From Sporosarcina trichiuri (GTDB lineage Bacteria > Bacillota > Bacilli > Bacillales_A > Planococcaceae): a DNA stretch of 64,000 nt. Both the position numbers and the translations under genes were made by a program. Numbering within the stretch: position 1 is the stretch's first letter; the number at the start of each line of letters is the position of its first letter. Below the pieces are notes generated by a model. It had not been told where the DNA came from. It worked only from the letters and a program-made list of their open reading frames with translations, and made no database searches. Below, piece after piece: positions 55,791 through 64,000 of the stretch. The stretch is from NCBI RefSeq assembly GCF_030406775.1, contig NZ_CP129119.1, positions 716,001 through 780,000 of the forward strand, given 5' to 3'.

Positions 55791-56684
55791 ATGCCGCGAT
55801 TTTTTTCGAACAAACGACTTATTTTACTGCTCGTGGGCGTGATTGTCCTGGTGGCATTGATTGCCTTCTCCATGAAAGACCGGCAGAGTGCCAGCCTCCC
55901 CGAAAAAATGGTGAAAGACGTGGTCGGTTTTGGACAATCGCTGTTTTCAAAACCGGCGCATGCCATCACCGGCTTTTTCGATGATATCGATGGAATTCTG
56001 AATACATATGAAGAAAACCGGACGCTGAAAGCGCGTCTGACCGAGTATGCATCCAACGAAGTCGAGCTTGCGGATGTGAAAGAGGAGAATGAGCGGCTGC
56101 GCAAGATTGTCGGCAAACAGGACGATCTGCGCGCCTACGATCCGGTCCAGGCGACCGTCATTTCACGCAATCCCGACCAATGGGAAGAGAAGATCATCAT
56201 CGACAAAGGTGAGAAACACGGCGTCCAGCTGAACATGGCAGTCATGACATCGAGCGGCCTCGTCGGAAAAGTCGTCCTCGTCACAGCATTCACCTCGACT
56301 GTCGAACTGCTGTCGACGGAGAACCAGAACTTCCGGGTCTCCGCGATGATTCCCGGCAAGAAAGATATTTTCGGCCTGATGGAAGGGTTCGACCATGAAC
56401 GCGGCGAATTGATCATGAAACGGATCGATTCGAATTTCGAGGTCAAAGTTGGACAGAAAGTGATGTCCTCCGGTCTCGGCGGAATCTTTCCTAAGGGACT
56501 GCTGATCGGGGAAGTGACCGAAGTGTCGACCGACGATTACGGGCTCACGAAGCTGGCGTATGTCCGTCCGGCTGCTGAATTTTCGATGCTCGATCATGTG
56601 ATGGTCGCAAAACGGCAGTCTGAAACAGCACAGGGGACCGACTCGGCGAAAGCGTCTGCAGCGGAGGGGGAGGAAGGATCATGA
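55791..56684 (+). CDS. mreC: MreC, rod-shape protein
   Basis: 297 aa. One membrane helix (about 10-27), a coiled coil (about 65-110) and two beta-barrel lobes (VISRNPDQWEEKIIIDKGEKHGV, VMSSGLGGIFPKGLLIG) are visible. It links MreB to the periplasmic wall enzymes. It ends 4 bp into mreD. Tail Ala/Glu-rich. Confidence 0.95.
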   Translation: MPRFFSNKRLILLLVGVIVLVALIAFSMKDRQSASLPEKMVKDVVGFGQSLFSKPAHAITGFFDDIDGILNTYEENRTLKARLTEYASNEVELADVKEENERLRKIVGKQDDLRAYDPVQATVISRNPDQWEEKIIIDKGEKHGVQLNMAVMTSSGLVGKVVLVTAFTSTVELLSTENQNFRVSAMIPGKKDIFGLMEGFDHERGELIMKRIDSNFEVKVGQKVMSSGLGGIFPKGLLIGEVTEVSTDDYGLTKLAYVRPAAEFSMLDHVMVAKRQSETAQGTDSAKASAAEGEEGS

Positions 56685-57202
56685 CCCGATTCCTCATCCC
56701 TCTGCTTGCGGTCGTTTTGTTTTTCGTGGAGCCGGTCTTCAGCCTGTTTTCGCCGATCGAGCTCGGGGATGTGCGCTATACGCTCGTCCCCCGGTTCCTG
56801 ACCGTCTTCCTCGTCTTCCTTGCCTGCTACTATGGCCGGCGGAAGTCGATAATTTACGGTTTGGTCTTCGGCCTCTTGTATGACATGTACCACATTGATA
56901 TTATTGGGATATATGCATTTCTCTATCCGCTCATTTGTTACTTGGCGGCAGTGCTCATCCGGCAGGTCCACCGCTCCATCTTTTCGGTGATGGCCCTGTC
57001 CCTCGGCATGATCATCCTGCTCGAGATGATGTCCTATCTGTTCGCAAGTCTCATTGCGCTGACGTCGATCGGCTTCGAAGCCTTTCTGACAACGAGGCTC
57101 GTGCCGACCGTCATTGCGAATTCGGTCTTCATCCTGTTGTTCGGCTGGGTGTTCCATACCTGGCTGTACAAACGAGTCATAGAGAAGCAGATCGGTATGT
57201 AA
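56681..57202 (+). CDS. mreD: MreD, rod-shape membrane protein
   Basis: 173 aa with five to six hydrophobic helices and the family segment YGRRKSIIYGLVFGLLYDMYH. It works with MreB and MreC. Translation is coupled to mreC. Confidence 0.92.
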   Translation: MTRFLIPLLAVVLFFVEPVFSLFSPIELGDVRYTLVPRFLTVFLVFLACYYGRRKSIIYGLVFGLLYDMYHIDIIGIYAFLYPLICYLAAVLIRQVHRSIFSVMALSLGMIILLEMMSYLFASLIALTSIGFEAFLTTRLVPTVIANSVFILLFGWVFHTWLYKRVIEKQIGM

Positions 57203-57220
57203 TTTACGCGATAGGGGCGG

Positions 57221-57901
57221 GTGAGGCAATTGCCGAAACAACAACTGGTAACGATAAAAGGGACGAAGGACGGACTGGTCCTGCGGCTGGACGATCAATG
57301 CGCGTATACGGATCTTCTGGAGGAACTCGGCCGCAAGACGCAGGATCCGGGACTGGAAGGTGCCGTCGAGGTGAAGATCCATACCGGCCACCGGTACTGC
57401 AGCGACAAAGCGATGAAGGAGATCATCCAGACGGTGCAGTCTGCCGGACAATTGCGGGTTTCAAAGATTCAAAGTGATGTCATCACGATGGAAGAGTGCA
57501 ACCAGCGTGTGCGGGAACAGCAGTCGGAGACGTACATCGGCATCGTCCGTTCCGGGCAGGAAGTCCGGGCGGAAGGCGACCTGGTCGTCATCGGCGATGT
57601 CAATCCGAACGGTTTCGTCTCGGCAGCAGGAAGCATTTATATATTAGGACGCCTGAAAGGGAAGGCGCACGCCGGCTGCACCGGCAACCGGGAAGCGGTG
57701 ATCGCCGCTTCCTGGCTGGAAGCGACCCATCTTATCATCGCGGACCAGATGGAGACGATGACCGATGAACTGGCGATTCTGTCCGAGTCGCCTGAAATGG
57801 AATGCGCCTACCTGCATTCGAATGGGTTCATCGCCATCGACCGTCTGCAGGACTTGAGACTGCTGCGTCCGAATCTGTCTACATTCAAAGGGGGGAGCTA
57901 A
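57221..57901 (+). CDS. minC: MinC, septum-site inhibitor
   Basis: 226 aa. N-terminal domain QLVTIKGTKDGLVLRLDD and C-terminal MinC_C beta-helix (IVRSGQEVRAEGDLVVIGDV, GRLKGKAHAGCTGNREAVI). It blocks FtsZ assembly away from midcell with MinD. GTG 57221 is the annotated start; TTG 57230, giving MPKQQLVTIKG, is equally likely and has GGTGAGG upstream. Confidence 0.95.
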   Translation: MRQLPKQQLVTIKGTKDGLVLRLDDQCAYTDLLEELGRKTQDPGLEGAVEVKIHTGHRYCSDKAMKEIIQTVQSAGQLRVSKIQSDVITMEECNQRVREQQSETYIGIVRSGQEVRAEGDLVVIGDVNPNGFVSAAGSIYILGRLKGKAHAGCTGNREAVIAASWLEATHLIIADQMETMTDELAILSESPEMECAYLHSNGFIAIDRLQDLRLLRPNLSTFKGGS

Positions 57902-57902
57902 T

Positions 57903-58700
57903 GTGGGAGAAGCAATCGTAATAACATCTGGGAAAGGCGGAGTCGGGAAAACCACTTCGTCTGCGAACCTGGGCACTGCATTGGCCCTTCAGGGAAAGAA
58001 AGTCTGTCTGGTCGATACGGATATCGGCTTGCGGAACCTGGACGTCATCCTCGGTCTTGAGAACCGGATCATCTATGATCTGGTCGACGTGATCGAAGGA
58101 CGCTGCCGGATCCAGCAGGCGCTCGTCAAGGACAAGCGGTTCGACGACCGGCTGTTCCTGCTGCCTGCCGCCCAGACGACCGACAAGAACGCCGTCACAC
58201 CGGAGCAGATGAAAGATCTGATCACCGAACTGAAGCGCGATTATGATTACATCCTGATCGACTGCCCTGCCGGCATCGAGCAGGGATACAAAAACGCGGT
58301 TGCCGGCGCGGACCGGGCGATCGTCGTGACGACCCCCGAGATTTCGGCCGTCCGTGATGCGGACCGGATCATCGGCCTCCTCGAACAGGAAGACATCGAG
58401 CCCCCGAAGCTGATCATCAACCGGATCCGGCGGTCGCTGATGAACCAGGACGACATGCTGGACGTCAACGATATCACGACACACCTGTCGATCGACCTGC
58501 TCGGCATCGTGCTCGATGATGAAAACGTCATCTCATCGTCGAACAGAGGCGAACCCGTCGTCATGGATCCGAACAATCCGGCAGCGCTCGGCTACCGGAA
58601 TATCGCACGCCGGATCCTCGGTGAGTCGGTGCCGCTCATGTCCATCGACACCGGAAAACCCGGATTCTTCGGCAAACTGAAATCTTTGTTTAAAAAATAA
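57903..58700 (+). CDS. minD: MinD, septum-site ATPase
   Basis: 265 aa ParA/MinD ATPase with the deviant Walker A SGKGGVGKTT, DTDIGLRNLD and IDCPAGIEQGY. The C-terminal FFGKLKSLFKK is the amphipathic membrane-targeting helix. GTG 57903 has GGGGGG upstream. A terminator follows, separating it from the SpoIVFA-like gene. Confidence 0.97.
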   Translation: MGEAIVITSGKGGVGKTTSSANLGTALALQGKKVCLVDTDIGLRNLDVILGLENRIIYDLVDVIEGRCRIQQALVKDKRFDDRLFLLPAAQTTDKNAVTPEQMKDLITELKRDYDYILIDCPAGIEQGYKNAVAGADRAIVVTTPEISAVRDADRIIGLLEQEDIEPPKLIINRIRRSLMNQDDMLDVNDITTHLSIDLLGIVLDDENVISSSNRGEPVVMDPNNPAALGYRNIARRILGESVPLMSIDTGKPGFFGKLKSLFKK

Positions 58701-58708
58701 GTATACTT

Positions 58709-58742
58709 CCCCCTGTGCCTGCGCGGCATGGGGGCGTTTTAT
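58709..58742 (+). terminator. Rho-independent terminator after minD
   Basis: CCCCCTGTGCC pairs with GGCATGGGGG, followed by CGTTTTATTT. It has internal mismatches and a weak T run. Confidence 0.6.
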
Positions 58743-58835
58743 TTCCCCGGAAACGATGACAGGCAGCATCCGTCCGCCAGGTTCCCGACTATTCGGGCGG
58801 CCCTCCTCATATACTGGCAAAAAGGAGGAGTGCGC

Positions 58836-59387
58836 TTGAAAGCTAGGAAGAGATGGCTGGCGGCTCTGGTGTTCACGGCAGGTGTGCTCGGGGTGTCCCA
58901 ATTGGAGAAGAACGGCACCGTCACCCGCCCGGTCACCCAGTATCTGTCGACGGGCCAGGATTTCGTTGCGATGAAAAAATGGGTGGCGTCAAAACTCGAA
59001 CCTGAATCGAACGGCATGATCCAGGTGAGCGGGGAAGCGGTGCCCGTCGATCCGTTCGCGGCTTATGAATCGATGCAGCCCTACAAATCGGGGGTCATCC
59101 TGTCGTATGCGGAACCGCTGCCGATCGCGGCGAGGGGAAGCGGGCTCGTCGTCTTCACCGGTTTCACGAGACAGTCGGGCAAGACGCTCACTGTGCAGTA
59201 CGACAATGGAGATGAAGTGACATACGGTTTCGTCGGATCGTTCGCGAAATTGCCATACACGGCGGTCGAAAGGGGGGACACGCTCGGCATGATGGAAGAA
59301 GGCGCGATGTATTTGAAAGTGAAGCGGGATGGACTCGTGCTTGACCCGACCGTCCTGCCTGCATTTTTCGAGGAAGTGGCGGAGTGA
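58836..59387 (+). CDS. spoIVFA: SpoIVFA-like protein with M23-type domain
   Basis: 183 aa. One membrane helix (about 7-22), then a C-terminal lysostaphin-like M23 fold (GSGLVVFTGFTRQSGKTLTV, GDEVTYGFVGSF) with no HxH metal site, as in SpoIVFA. In Bacillus it anchors and inhibits the intramembrane protease SpoIVFB. It is shorter than Bacillus SpoIVFA (about 260 aa). TTG 58836 follows AAGGAGG. A CATATACT hexamer region at 58808-58815 fits sigma-A or sigma-E -10 elements. Confidence 0.8.
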   Translation: MKARKRWLAALVFTAGVLGVSQLEKNGTVTRPVTQYLSTGQDFVAMKKWVASKLEPESNGMIQVSGEAVPVDPFAAYESMQPYKSGVILSYAEPLPIAARGSGLVVFTGFTRQSGKTLTVQYDNGDEVTYGFVGSFAKLPYTAVERGDTLGMMEEGAMYLKVKRDGLVLDPTVLPAFFEEVAE

Positions 59388-59995
59388 GATTCCGGCTGCA
59401 CCCGGTCCTGCTTCCGCTATTCGTCTTCCTCGCCGTCATGGACGGTCTTGCTGCATATGTGATCGTGTTCCTGTCCCTGCTGCTCCATGAAGCGGGCCAT
59501 ATTGCGGCGGCGCTATTCTCGGGTATGCGTATCCGGTCCGTGACGATCTATCCGTACGGCGGGGAACTGGTCGTGCCGGACAGGGACACGTATCCGAAGC
59601 GGTCGCGTCTCCTTCTGGCGCTCGGCGGTCCGGGCGCAACAGCTGCTGTCCTGGCCGCTGCCTGTGCCATCCCGTTCCCGGGGGCTGATGACGTGATCCG
59701 CGTCCAGCTCGTCATCCTGCTCGTCAACCTCATGCCGATCCTGCCGCTCGACGGCGGACAGGCGCTGCTCGTGCTGTTCGAGAGTGAGACGAGCCGCTAT
59801 TTCGACCATACGGCGTTCCTGCTGTTCTCGATCGGCTTCCTTGCCGTCGGCATCGCCCTGCTGTTCACCGGCCTGCCGGAAACCGCGCTGCTCATTGCTC
59901 TCGCCGTCTTCCTCGGTCTGCAGAACATCGGCGCGTTCCGCTACAGGCGATACCGGAGGATCTATGATCAGCTGAAAAGAAACCGGTTGACATGA
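59384..59995 (+). CDS. spoIVFB: SpoIVFB-like M50 intramembrane metalloprotease
   Basis: 203 aa with about five membrane helices. The zinc site HEAGH (in LLLHEAGHIAAALF) and the third ligand in LPLDGGQALL are intact, so it is probably active. In sporulators it cleaves pro-sigma-K. It lacks the C-terminal CBS domain of Bacillus SpoIVFB (288 aa). GTG 59384 overlaps the SpoIVFA-like stop by 4 bp. Confidence 0.85.
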   Translation: MRFRLHPVLLPLFVFLAVMDGLAAYVIVFLSLLLHEAGHIAAALFSGMRIRSVTIYPYGGELVVPDRDTYPKRSRLLLALGGPGATAAVLAAACAIPFPGADDVIRVQLVILLVNLMPILPLDGGQALLVLFESETSRYFDHTAFLLFSIGFLAVGIALLFTGLPETALLIALAVFLGLQNIGAFRYRRYRRIYDQLKRNRLT

Positions 59996-60016
59996 TATGC
60001 CGGGCTGTGATATTAT
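59987..60016 (+). promoter_or_regulatory. Sigma-A promoter of rplU
   Basis: TTGACA (59987-59992), an 18-bp spacer and TATTAT (60011-60016). The perfect -35 overlaps the last codons of the SpoIVFB-like gene. Confidence 0.8.
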
Positions 60017-60021
60017 TCTAC

Positions 60022-60128
60022 TGTTATGTTTGTAGCGCACCCGTGCTGCAACCGCTCTGAACCGGGTACAAGCATCCACATGGATCACCCGTTAAGGCGA
60101 GTCTAAGACAATTCGAGGAGGTGCAAGT
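60022..60128 (+). ncRNA. Ribosomal protein L21 leader
   Basis: About 105 nt of structured leader between the promoter and rplU, with GCGCACCCGTGC, an ACCGGGTAC..CACCCGTT segment and a final region running into the GAGGAGG ribosome site. This is the position and general sequence of the Firmicute L21 leader, thought to give autogenous control by L21. Confidence 0.7.
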
Positions 60129-60437
60129 ATGTACGCAATTATTGAAACCGGCGGAAAGCAGATCAAAGTGGAGCAGGGTCAGGAAATCTTCATCGAGAAA
60201 TTAGTGGGAGACGCTGACGAGGCGATCACATTTGACAAAGTTCTTTTTGTAGGCGGAGATGACGTGAAAGTCGGCGCTCCATTCGTGGAAGGCGCAACTG
60301 TATCAGCGAAAATCGTGAAACAGGGCAAAGGCAAGAAAATCACTGTCTTCAAATACAAGCCAAAGAAAAACTACAGCCGCAAACAAGGTCATCGTCAGCC
60401 ATACACGAAAGTTGTCATCGAAGGCATCAACCTATAA
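60129..60437 (+). CDS. rplU: 50S ribosomal protein L21
   Basis: 102 aa, full length. [17 protein letters not shown] at the N-terminus and [18 protein letters not shown] at the end are conserved. First gene of rplU-prp-rpmA. Confidence 0.98.
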   Translation: MYAIIETGGKQIKVEQGQEIFIEKLVGDADEAITFDKVLFVGGDDVKVGAPFVEGATVSAKIVKQGKGKKITVFKYKPKKNYSRKQGHRQPYTKVVIEGINL

Positions 60438-60443
60438 GCCGCG

Positions 60444-61074
<631 letters not shown>

Positions 61075-61087
61075 GAATTGAATCCAG

Positions 61088-61125
61088 AAAGGACTGCACA
61101 CAGCATTGCGTGCAGTCCTTTTTTG
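61088..61125 (+). terminator. Rho-independent terminator after rpmA
   Basis: AAAGGACTGCAC pairs with GTGCAGTCCTTT, followed by more T. One strong stem, 8-10 nt loop. Confidence 0.92.
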
Positions 61126-61230
61126 GTTGATTGGGATTATCGGGCGCCGGGTGTCCGGTCAAGTTTTGGCAAGGGCGCTTCTAGCTGCGGTTCGCGTGCG
61201 GGATATGCGGGTGAGTCGAAGTAAGAAATG

Positions 61231-61380
61231 CTTTATTTGCACGAAGCCGAGAAAAACTGATCGTTCATGCAATAAGAACGCTTCTAATTGCACGAAGCTG
61301 AAGAAATTCCAGTCCTTCATGCAATTAGGCGGCCTCTATTTACACGAAGCCCCGAAAAACCGGTCACTTCATGCAATAAA
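61231..61380 (+). repeat. Three-unit hairpin repeat (about 51-bp period)
   Basis: CACGAAG occurs at 61240, 61291 and 61343 (steps of 51 and 52 bp). Each unit is an imperfect inverted repeat: ATTGCACGAAG-like on the left and TTCATGCAAT about 20 nt later, pairing over about 10 bp with one mismatch. The units alternate orientation so the array is six half-sites about 25 bp apart. The rest of the 61126-61600 gap shows no gene; the frame at 61106-61543 runs through the repeats and looks non-coding. Confidence 0.85.
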
Positions 61381-61599
61381 GCCTGCCCCAACAGCCCGAA
61401 CGCCAAAAAACCCTTCTCATGACCTAAGAGAGACCGCTATACGAGAACACAGCCGGCCGTTCCCGAATCAGCCCATAATTGCTCAAGCCCTTTCCTGCGC
61501 GGCAGCACGGACTCCCGGAACCGGCAGACTGCCGCGGGCGTAGACAGCGCTAAGAAATTTCATTGCAAAACCGGGTGCATCTGCAGCCGGCGAAACCGA

Positions 61600-61630
61600 T
61601 TGACGCGGCCTGCCCGGATAGTGCTATACT
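61600..61630 (+). promoter_or_regulatory. Promoter of spo0B-obg
   Basis: TTGACG (61600-61605), a 19-bp spacer and an extended -10 TGCTATACT (61622-61630). The TG element compensates for the long spacer. Confidence 0.6.
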
Positions 61631-61661
61631 GTAAGGAACGAAACGGCAGGCGGTGACAGGA

Positions 61662-62186
61662 ATGAACGAATCGGAACTGACAGTACGGCAGGCGCTTCAG
61701 TATGCGCGGCACGACTTTTTGAATGAGCTGCAGCTCATCCTGATGCAGATGGATCTCGGCCGTGTGCCGGAAGCGCGGGACCAGCTGCTCGCGTCGACGG
61801 AACGGATGCAGCAGGCATCGCGGGTCGCCGGGCTCGGACTGCCGGCGCTCGAGACGTGGTTGCTTACGTTCGGCTGGCATTTCAAGGCGTTCGCGGCCGA
61901 ACTGGTTGCGCAGACATCTCCGGCGGCCGCACCGCGGCAGGCCGATGACCGGGATGTCACGGAGTTTCTGGACGCCCTGTTCCGCCAGCTGGAAGAGCAT
62001 GCGGATCCGTTTACGGATAACAGCGTGGAGATCATGGTATCCGCAGAGGATGCGGACTGGAAAGTGACACTGACGCTGCCCGTGCAGCCGATACCGCACG
62101 AATGGACATCGGAGGAGCGGGAACACTGGACTGCAGAGGTCTATAAAAGCAATGAGTATTGGACGTTCACGATCCGTGGACATTAG
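61662..62186 (+). CDS. spo0B: Spo0B-like sporulation phosphotransferase
   Basis: 174 aa. The phosphoacceptor His17 in [16 protein letters not shown] corresponds to the active His of Spo0B. A long helical hairpin (about 8-55) and a degenerate kinase-like C-terminal domain follow. In Bacillus it passes phosphate from Spo0F to Spo0A. It lies before obg as usual. ATG 61662 has GGCGGTGACAGGA upstream. Confidence 0.85.
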   Translation: MNESELTVRQALQYARHDFLNELQLILMQMDLGRVPEARDQLLASTERMQQASRVAGLGLPALETWLLTFGWHFKAFAAELVAQTSPAAAPRQADDRDVTEFLDALFRQLEEHADPFTDNSVEIMVSAEDADWKVTLTLPVQPIPHEWTSEEREHWTAEVYKSNEYWTFTIRGH

Positions 62187-62197
62187 GAGGAACTGAC

Positions 62198-63490
62198 ATG
62201 TTTGTCGATCACGTAAAAGTGTATGTAAAAGGCGGCGACGGCGGCGATGGAATTGTCGCTTTCCGCCGCGAGAAGTATATTGCCTTCGGCGGTCCTGCCG
62301 GGGGAGATGGAGGAAAAGGCGGCGACGTTACATTCGTCGTGGACGAAGGCCTGCGCACGCTCATGGACTTCCGGTATCAGCGCCATTTCAAGGCGCCGCG
62401 CGGCCAGCATGGCGCGAACAAGAACCAGCATGGACGCCAGGGTGAGGACATGGTCGTCAAAGTACCGCCCGGCACGGTCGTCACCGATGTCGAAACAGGT
62501 GAGATCATCGCCGATCTCGTCGAGGACGGACAGCGGGCGGTCATCGCCCGCGGAGGACGCGGCGGGCGCGGCAACAGCCGTTTCGTGACTCCTCAGAACA
62601 CGGCTCCAGAACTGTCGGAGAAAGGTGAACCGGGCGTCGAGCGCGAAATCAGCCTGGAGCTGAAAGTGCTGGCGGACGTCGGACTCGTCGGCTTCCCGAG
62701 TGTCGGAAAATCCACATTGCTGTCCGTCATTTCGTCTGCCAAGCCGAAGATCGGCGACTACCATTTCACGACGCTCGTCCCGAACCTCGGACTCGTCGAG
62801 ACGGATGACCACCGGACGTTTGTCATGGCGGACCTGCCGGGGCTGATCGAAGGCGCCCATGAAGGTGTCGGGCTCGGTCACCAGTTCCTGCGGCACATCG
62901 AGCGGACACGGGTCATCGTCCACGTCATCGATATGTCGGGTCTGGAAGGACGCGATCCATTCGAGGACTTTGAAACCATCAACGCAGAGCTCGAACAGTA
63001 TAACCTGAGACTGACGGAGCGGCCGCAGATCATCGTTGCGAACAAGATGGACATGCCGGATGCTGCGGACAATCTGGAACTGTTCAAAGAGCAGCTCGGC
63101 AAAACGGATCACAAGATCTTCCCGATCTCCGCTCTGACGAGGAACGGTCTGGAGGAATTGCTCTATGCAATCGCGGACCTGCTTGAAGTGACGCCTGATT
63201 TCCCGCTTCATGAAACCGCAGAGGACGAAGAAGAACACTCCGTCCTGTACAAATACGAACCGGAAACACCGGACTTCAAAATCACACGCGATGACGACGG
63301 TGCCTATGTCCTTTCTGGATACGCGATCGAGCGCATGTTCAAGATGACCGATTTCAACTTCGATCAGTCGGTCCGCAAGTTCGGGCGCCAGATGCGCGGA
63401 ATGGGAGTCGATGACGCGCTCCGCGAACGCGGTGCACAGAATGGGGATATCGTGCGCCTGCTTGACTTTGAATTTGAATTTATCGAGTAA
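62198..63490 (+). CDS. obg: Obg/CgtA GTPase
   Basis: 430 aa. The glycine-rich Obg fold (1-158, [17 protein letters not shown]), the GTPase domain with G1 GFPSVGKST near 165-173, [12 protein letters not shown] and NKMD, and the C-terminal OCT domain (about 345-430). It acts in ribosome assembly and stress control. ATG 62198 has AGGAGG upstream. Confidence 0.98.
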   Translation: MFVDHVKVYVKGGDGGDGIVAFRREKYIAFGGPAGGDGGKGGDVTFVVDEGLRTLMDFRYQRHFKAPRGQHGANKNQHGRQGEDMVVKVPPGTVVTDVETGEIIADLVEDGQRAVIARGGRGGRGNSRFVTPQNTAPELSEKGEPGVEREISLELKVLADVGLVGFPSVGKSTLLSVISSAKPKIGDYHFTTLVPNLGLVETDDHRTFVMADLPGLIEGAHEGVGLGHQFLRHIERTRVIVHVIDMSGLEGRDPFEDFETINAELEQYNLRLTERPQIIVANKMDMPDAADNLELFKEQLGKTDHKIFPISALTRNGLEELLYAIADLLEVTPDFPLHETAEDEEEHSVLYKYEPETPDFKITRDDDGAYVLSGYAIERMFKMTDFNFDQSVRKFGRQMRGMGVDDALRERGAQNGDIVRLLDFEFEFIE

Positions 63491-63524
63491 GACGGCCGTA
63501 TTCAAGGCCGCAGGGGGATGAACG

Positions 63525-63980
63525 ATGAAGCAGCTGGGAGAGGACCAGTTCTATCTGGTGCGCGAAGATGTTCTGACGGAGTCCATGCAGAAGATGCTGG
63601 AAGCGAAGCGGCTGCTCGCTGCGGGTGACGTGTCGACGATCCAGCAGGCGACTGCGCAGGTCGGCCTGTCGAGAAGCGCGTATTACAAATATAAGGACGC
63701 CGTCTATCCGTTCGAGGAGATTGCGCGCGAACGGGTGCTGACGGTGTTCATCCAGCTGGAGGATCTGAAAGGATCGCTCGCAGTCCTATTGGAGACCATC
63801 TCGTCCGTCCATTGCAACGTGTTGACGATCCACCAGACGATCCCCGTACAGGGAAGAGCCAATATTACACTGTCGCTGAACGTCACGGAAATGACGGTCT
63901 CGGTGGAGACGTTCATCCACAAACTGAACGCACCGAGTTTCGTCGATTCCGTCCATCTGGTCAGTTCTGGCGCGCTTTGA
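63525..63980 (+). CDS. pheB: PheB, ACT-domain protein
   Basis: 151 aa. An N-terminal helix-turn-helix-like region (EAKRLLAAGDVSTIQQATAQ..LSRSAYYKYKDAVYPF) and a C-terminal ACT domain (about 72-148). This is the UPF0735/PheB family, which precedes pheA in Bacillus and may sense an aromatic amino acid. GGGGG precedes ATG 63525. Confidence 0.92.
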   Translation: MKQLGEDQFYLVREDVLTESMQKMLEAKRLLAAGDVSTIQQATAQVGLSRSAYYKYKDAVYPFEEIARERVLTVFIQLEDLKGSLAVLLETISSVHCNVLTIHQTIPVQGRANITLSLNVTEMTVSVETFIHKLNAPSFVDSVHLVSSGAL

Positions 63981-63991
63981 GAGGAGACCTG

Positions 63992-64000
63992 ATGATGAAT
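63992..64000 (+). CDS. Start of the next gene, probably pheA (partial)
   Basis: GAGGAGA at 63980-63987 precedes ATGATG at 63992. By synteny prephenate dehydratase (pheA) is expected, but only three codons are present, so this is position-based. Confidence 0.35.

Noticed and set aside
61106..61543. 145-codon frame after rpmA
   Set aside because: It starts inside the rpmA terminator and runs through the hairpin repeats; no ribosome site or recognisable protein pattern.
62183..63505. 440-codon open frame antisense to obg
   Set aside because: Same cause; obg is intact on the other strand.

Overview
The window is chromosomal DNA from a GC-rich member of the Bacillales. The order ysoA-tig-clpX-lonA-ysxC-hemAXCDBL-(spoVID locus)-valS-folC-(prepilin peptidase)-(spoIIB locus)-maf-radC-mreBCD-minCD-spoIVFA/FB-rplU-prp-rpmA-spo0B-obg-pheB is the Bacillus backbone. 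The CrtP/CrtN/CrtQ carotenoid genes, the PilT-containing type IV pilus locus and the base composition suggest a Planococcaceae/Caryophanaceae organism such as Bhargavaea or a relative. The family is an inference; the Bacillales backbone is direct. I see no rRNA, tRNA, insertion sequence, prophage or CRISPR. TTG and GTG starts are common (crtP, clpX, hemC, mreB, spoIVFA, two ATP-grasp and acetyltransferase genes).

Layout. 0-2.4 kb: end of a hydroxyacid dehydrogenase, a tartrate/D-malate dehydrogenase, and a luciferase-like flavin oxidoreductase behind a TTAGGT/ACCTAA palindrome. 2.4-8 kb: iron alcohol dehydrogenase, a DUF5412-like protein, a lipoprotein class B PBP and a PatB-type C-S lyase. 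8-12.1 kb: crtP-crtN-crtQ on the minus strand, without crtM or crtO. 12.3-16 kb: small accessory genes (two GNATs, CXXC protein, PspC, CutC, MCP remnant, membrane protein). 16-24.8 kb: ysoA, tig, clpX, lonA, ysxC, then hemA with a perfect PerR box at its promoter. 25-29.8 kb: hemXCDBL. 29.8-34 kb: a SpoVID-like N-terminal domain alone, a small membrane protein and a T-box-controlled valS. 34-37 kb: two coupled ATP-grasp genes divergent from folC.

37-52.5 kb is the most accessory-looking part: two tandem membrane diguanylate cyclases, then a type IV pilus locus (three minor-pilin genes, small membrane protein, VanW-like protein, PilB, PilT, PilC, main pilin, PilM, PilN, PilO, prepilin peptidase). 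PilB carries two MshEN motifs of the kind that bind c-di-GMP, so cyclases and effector may form a local circuit. The third minor-pilin gene encodes about ten IEDS-type 20-residue repeats, probably a beta-solenoid. It has two single-base frameshifts, and the first minor-pilin gene has one frameshift plus one stop, while genes elsewhere look intact apart from one truncated MCP.

52.6-64 kb returns to the backbone (spoIIB-position protein, maf, radC, mreBCD, minCD, spoIVFA/FB-like, L21 leader-rplU-prp-rpmA, spo0B, obg, pheB).

Three intergenic arrays of eight units with a near-exact 20-bp period (fixed TTTATGATCA half, variable half) lie after DUF5412, tig and an ATP-grasp gene, each in the direction of the gene before it. 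A different hairpin repeat (about 51-bp period) lies after rpmA. These arrays and the c-di-GMP/pilus/solenoid block are the best candidates for undescribed biology.
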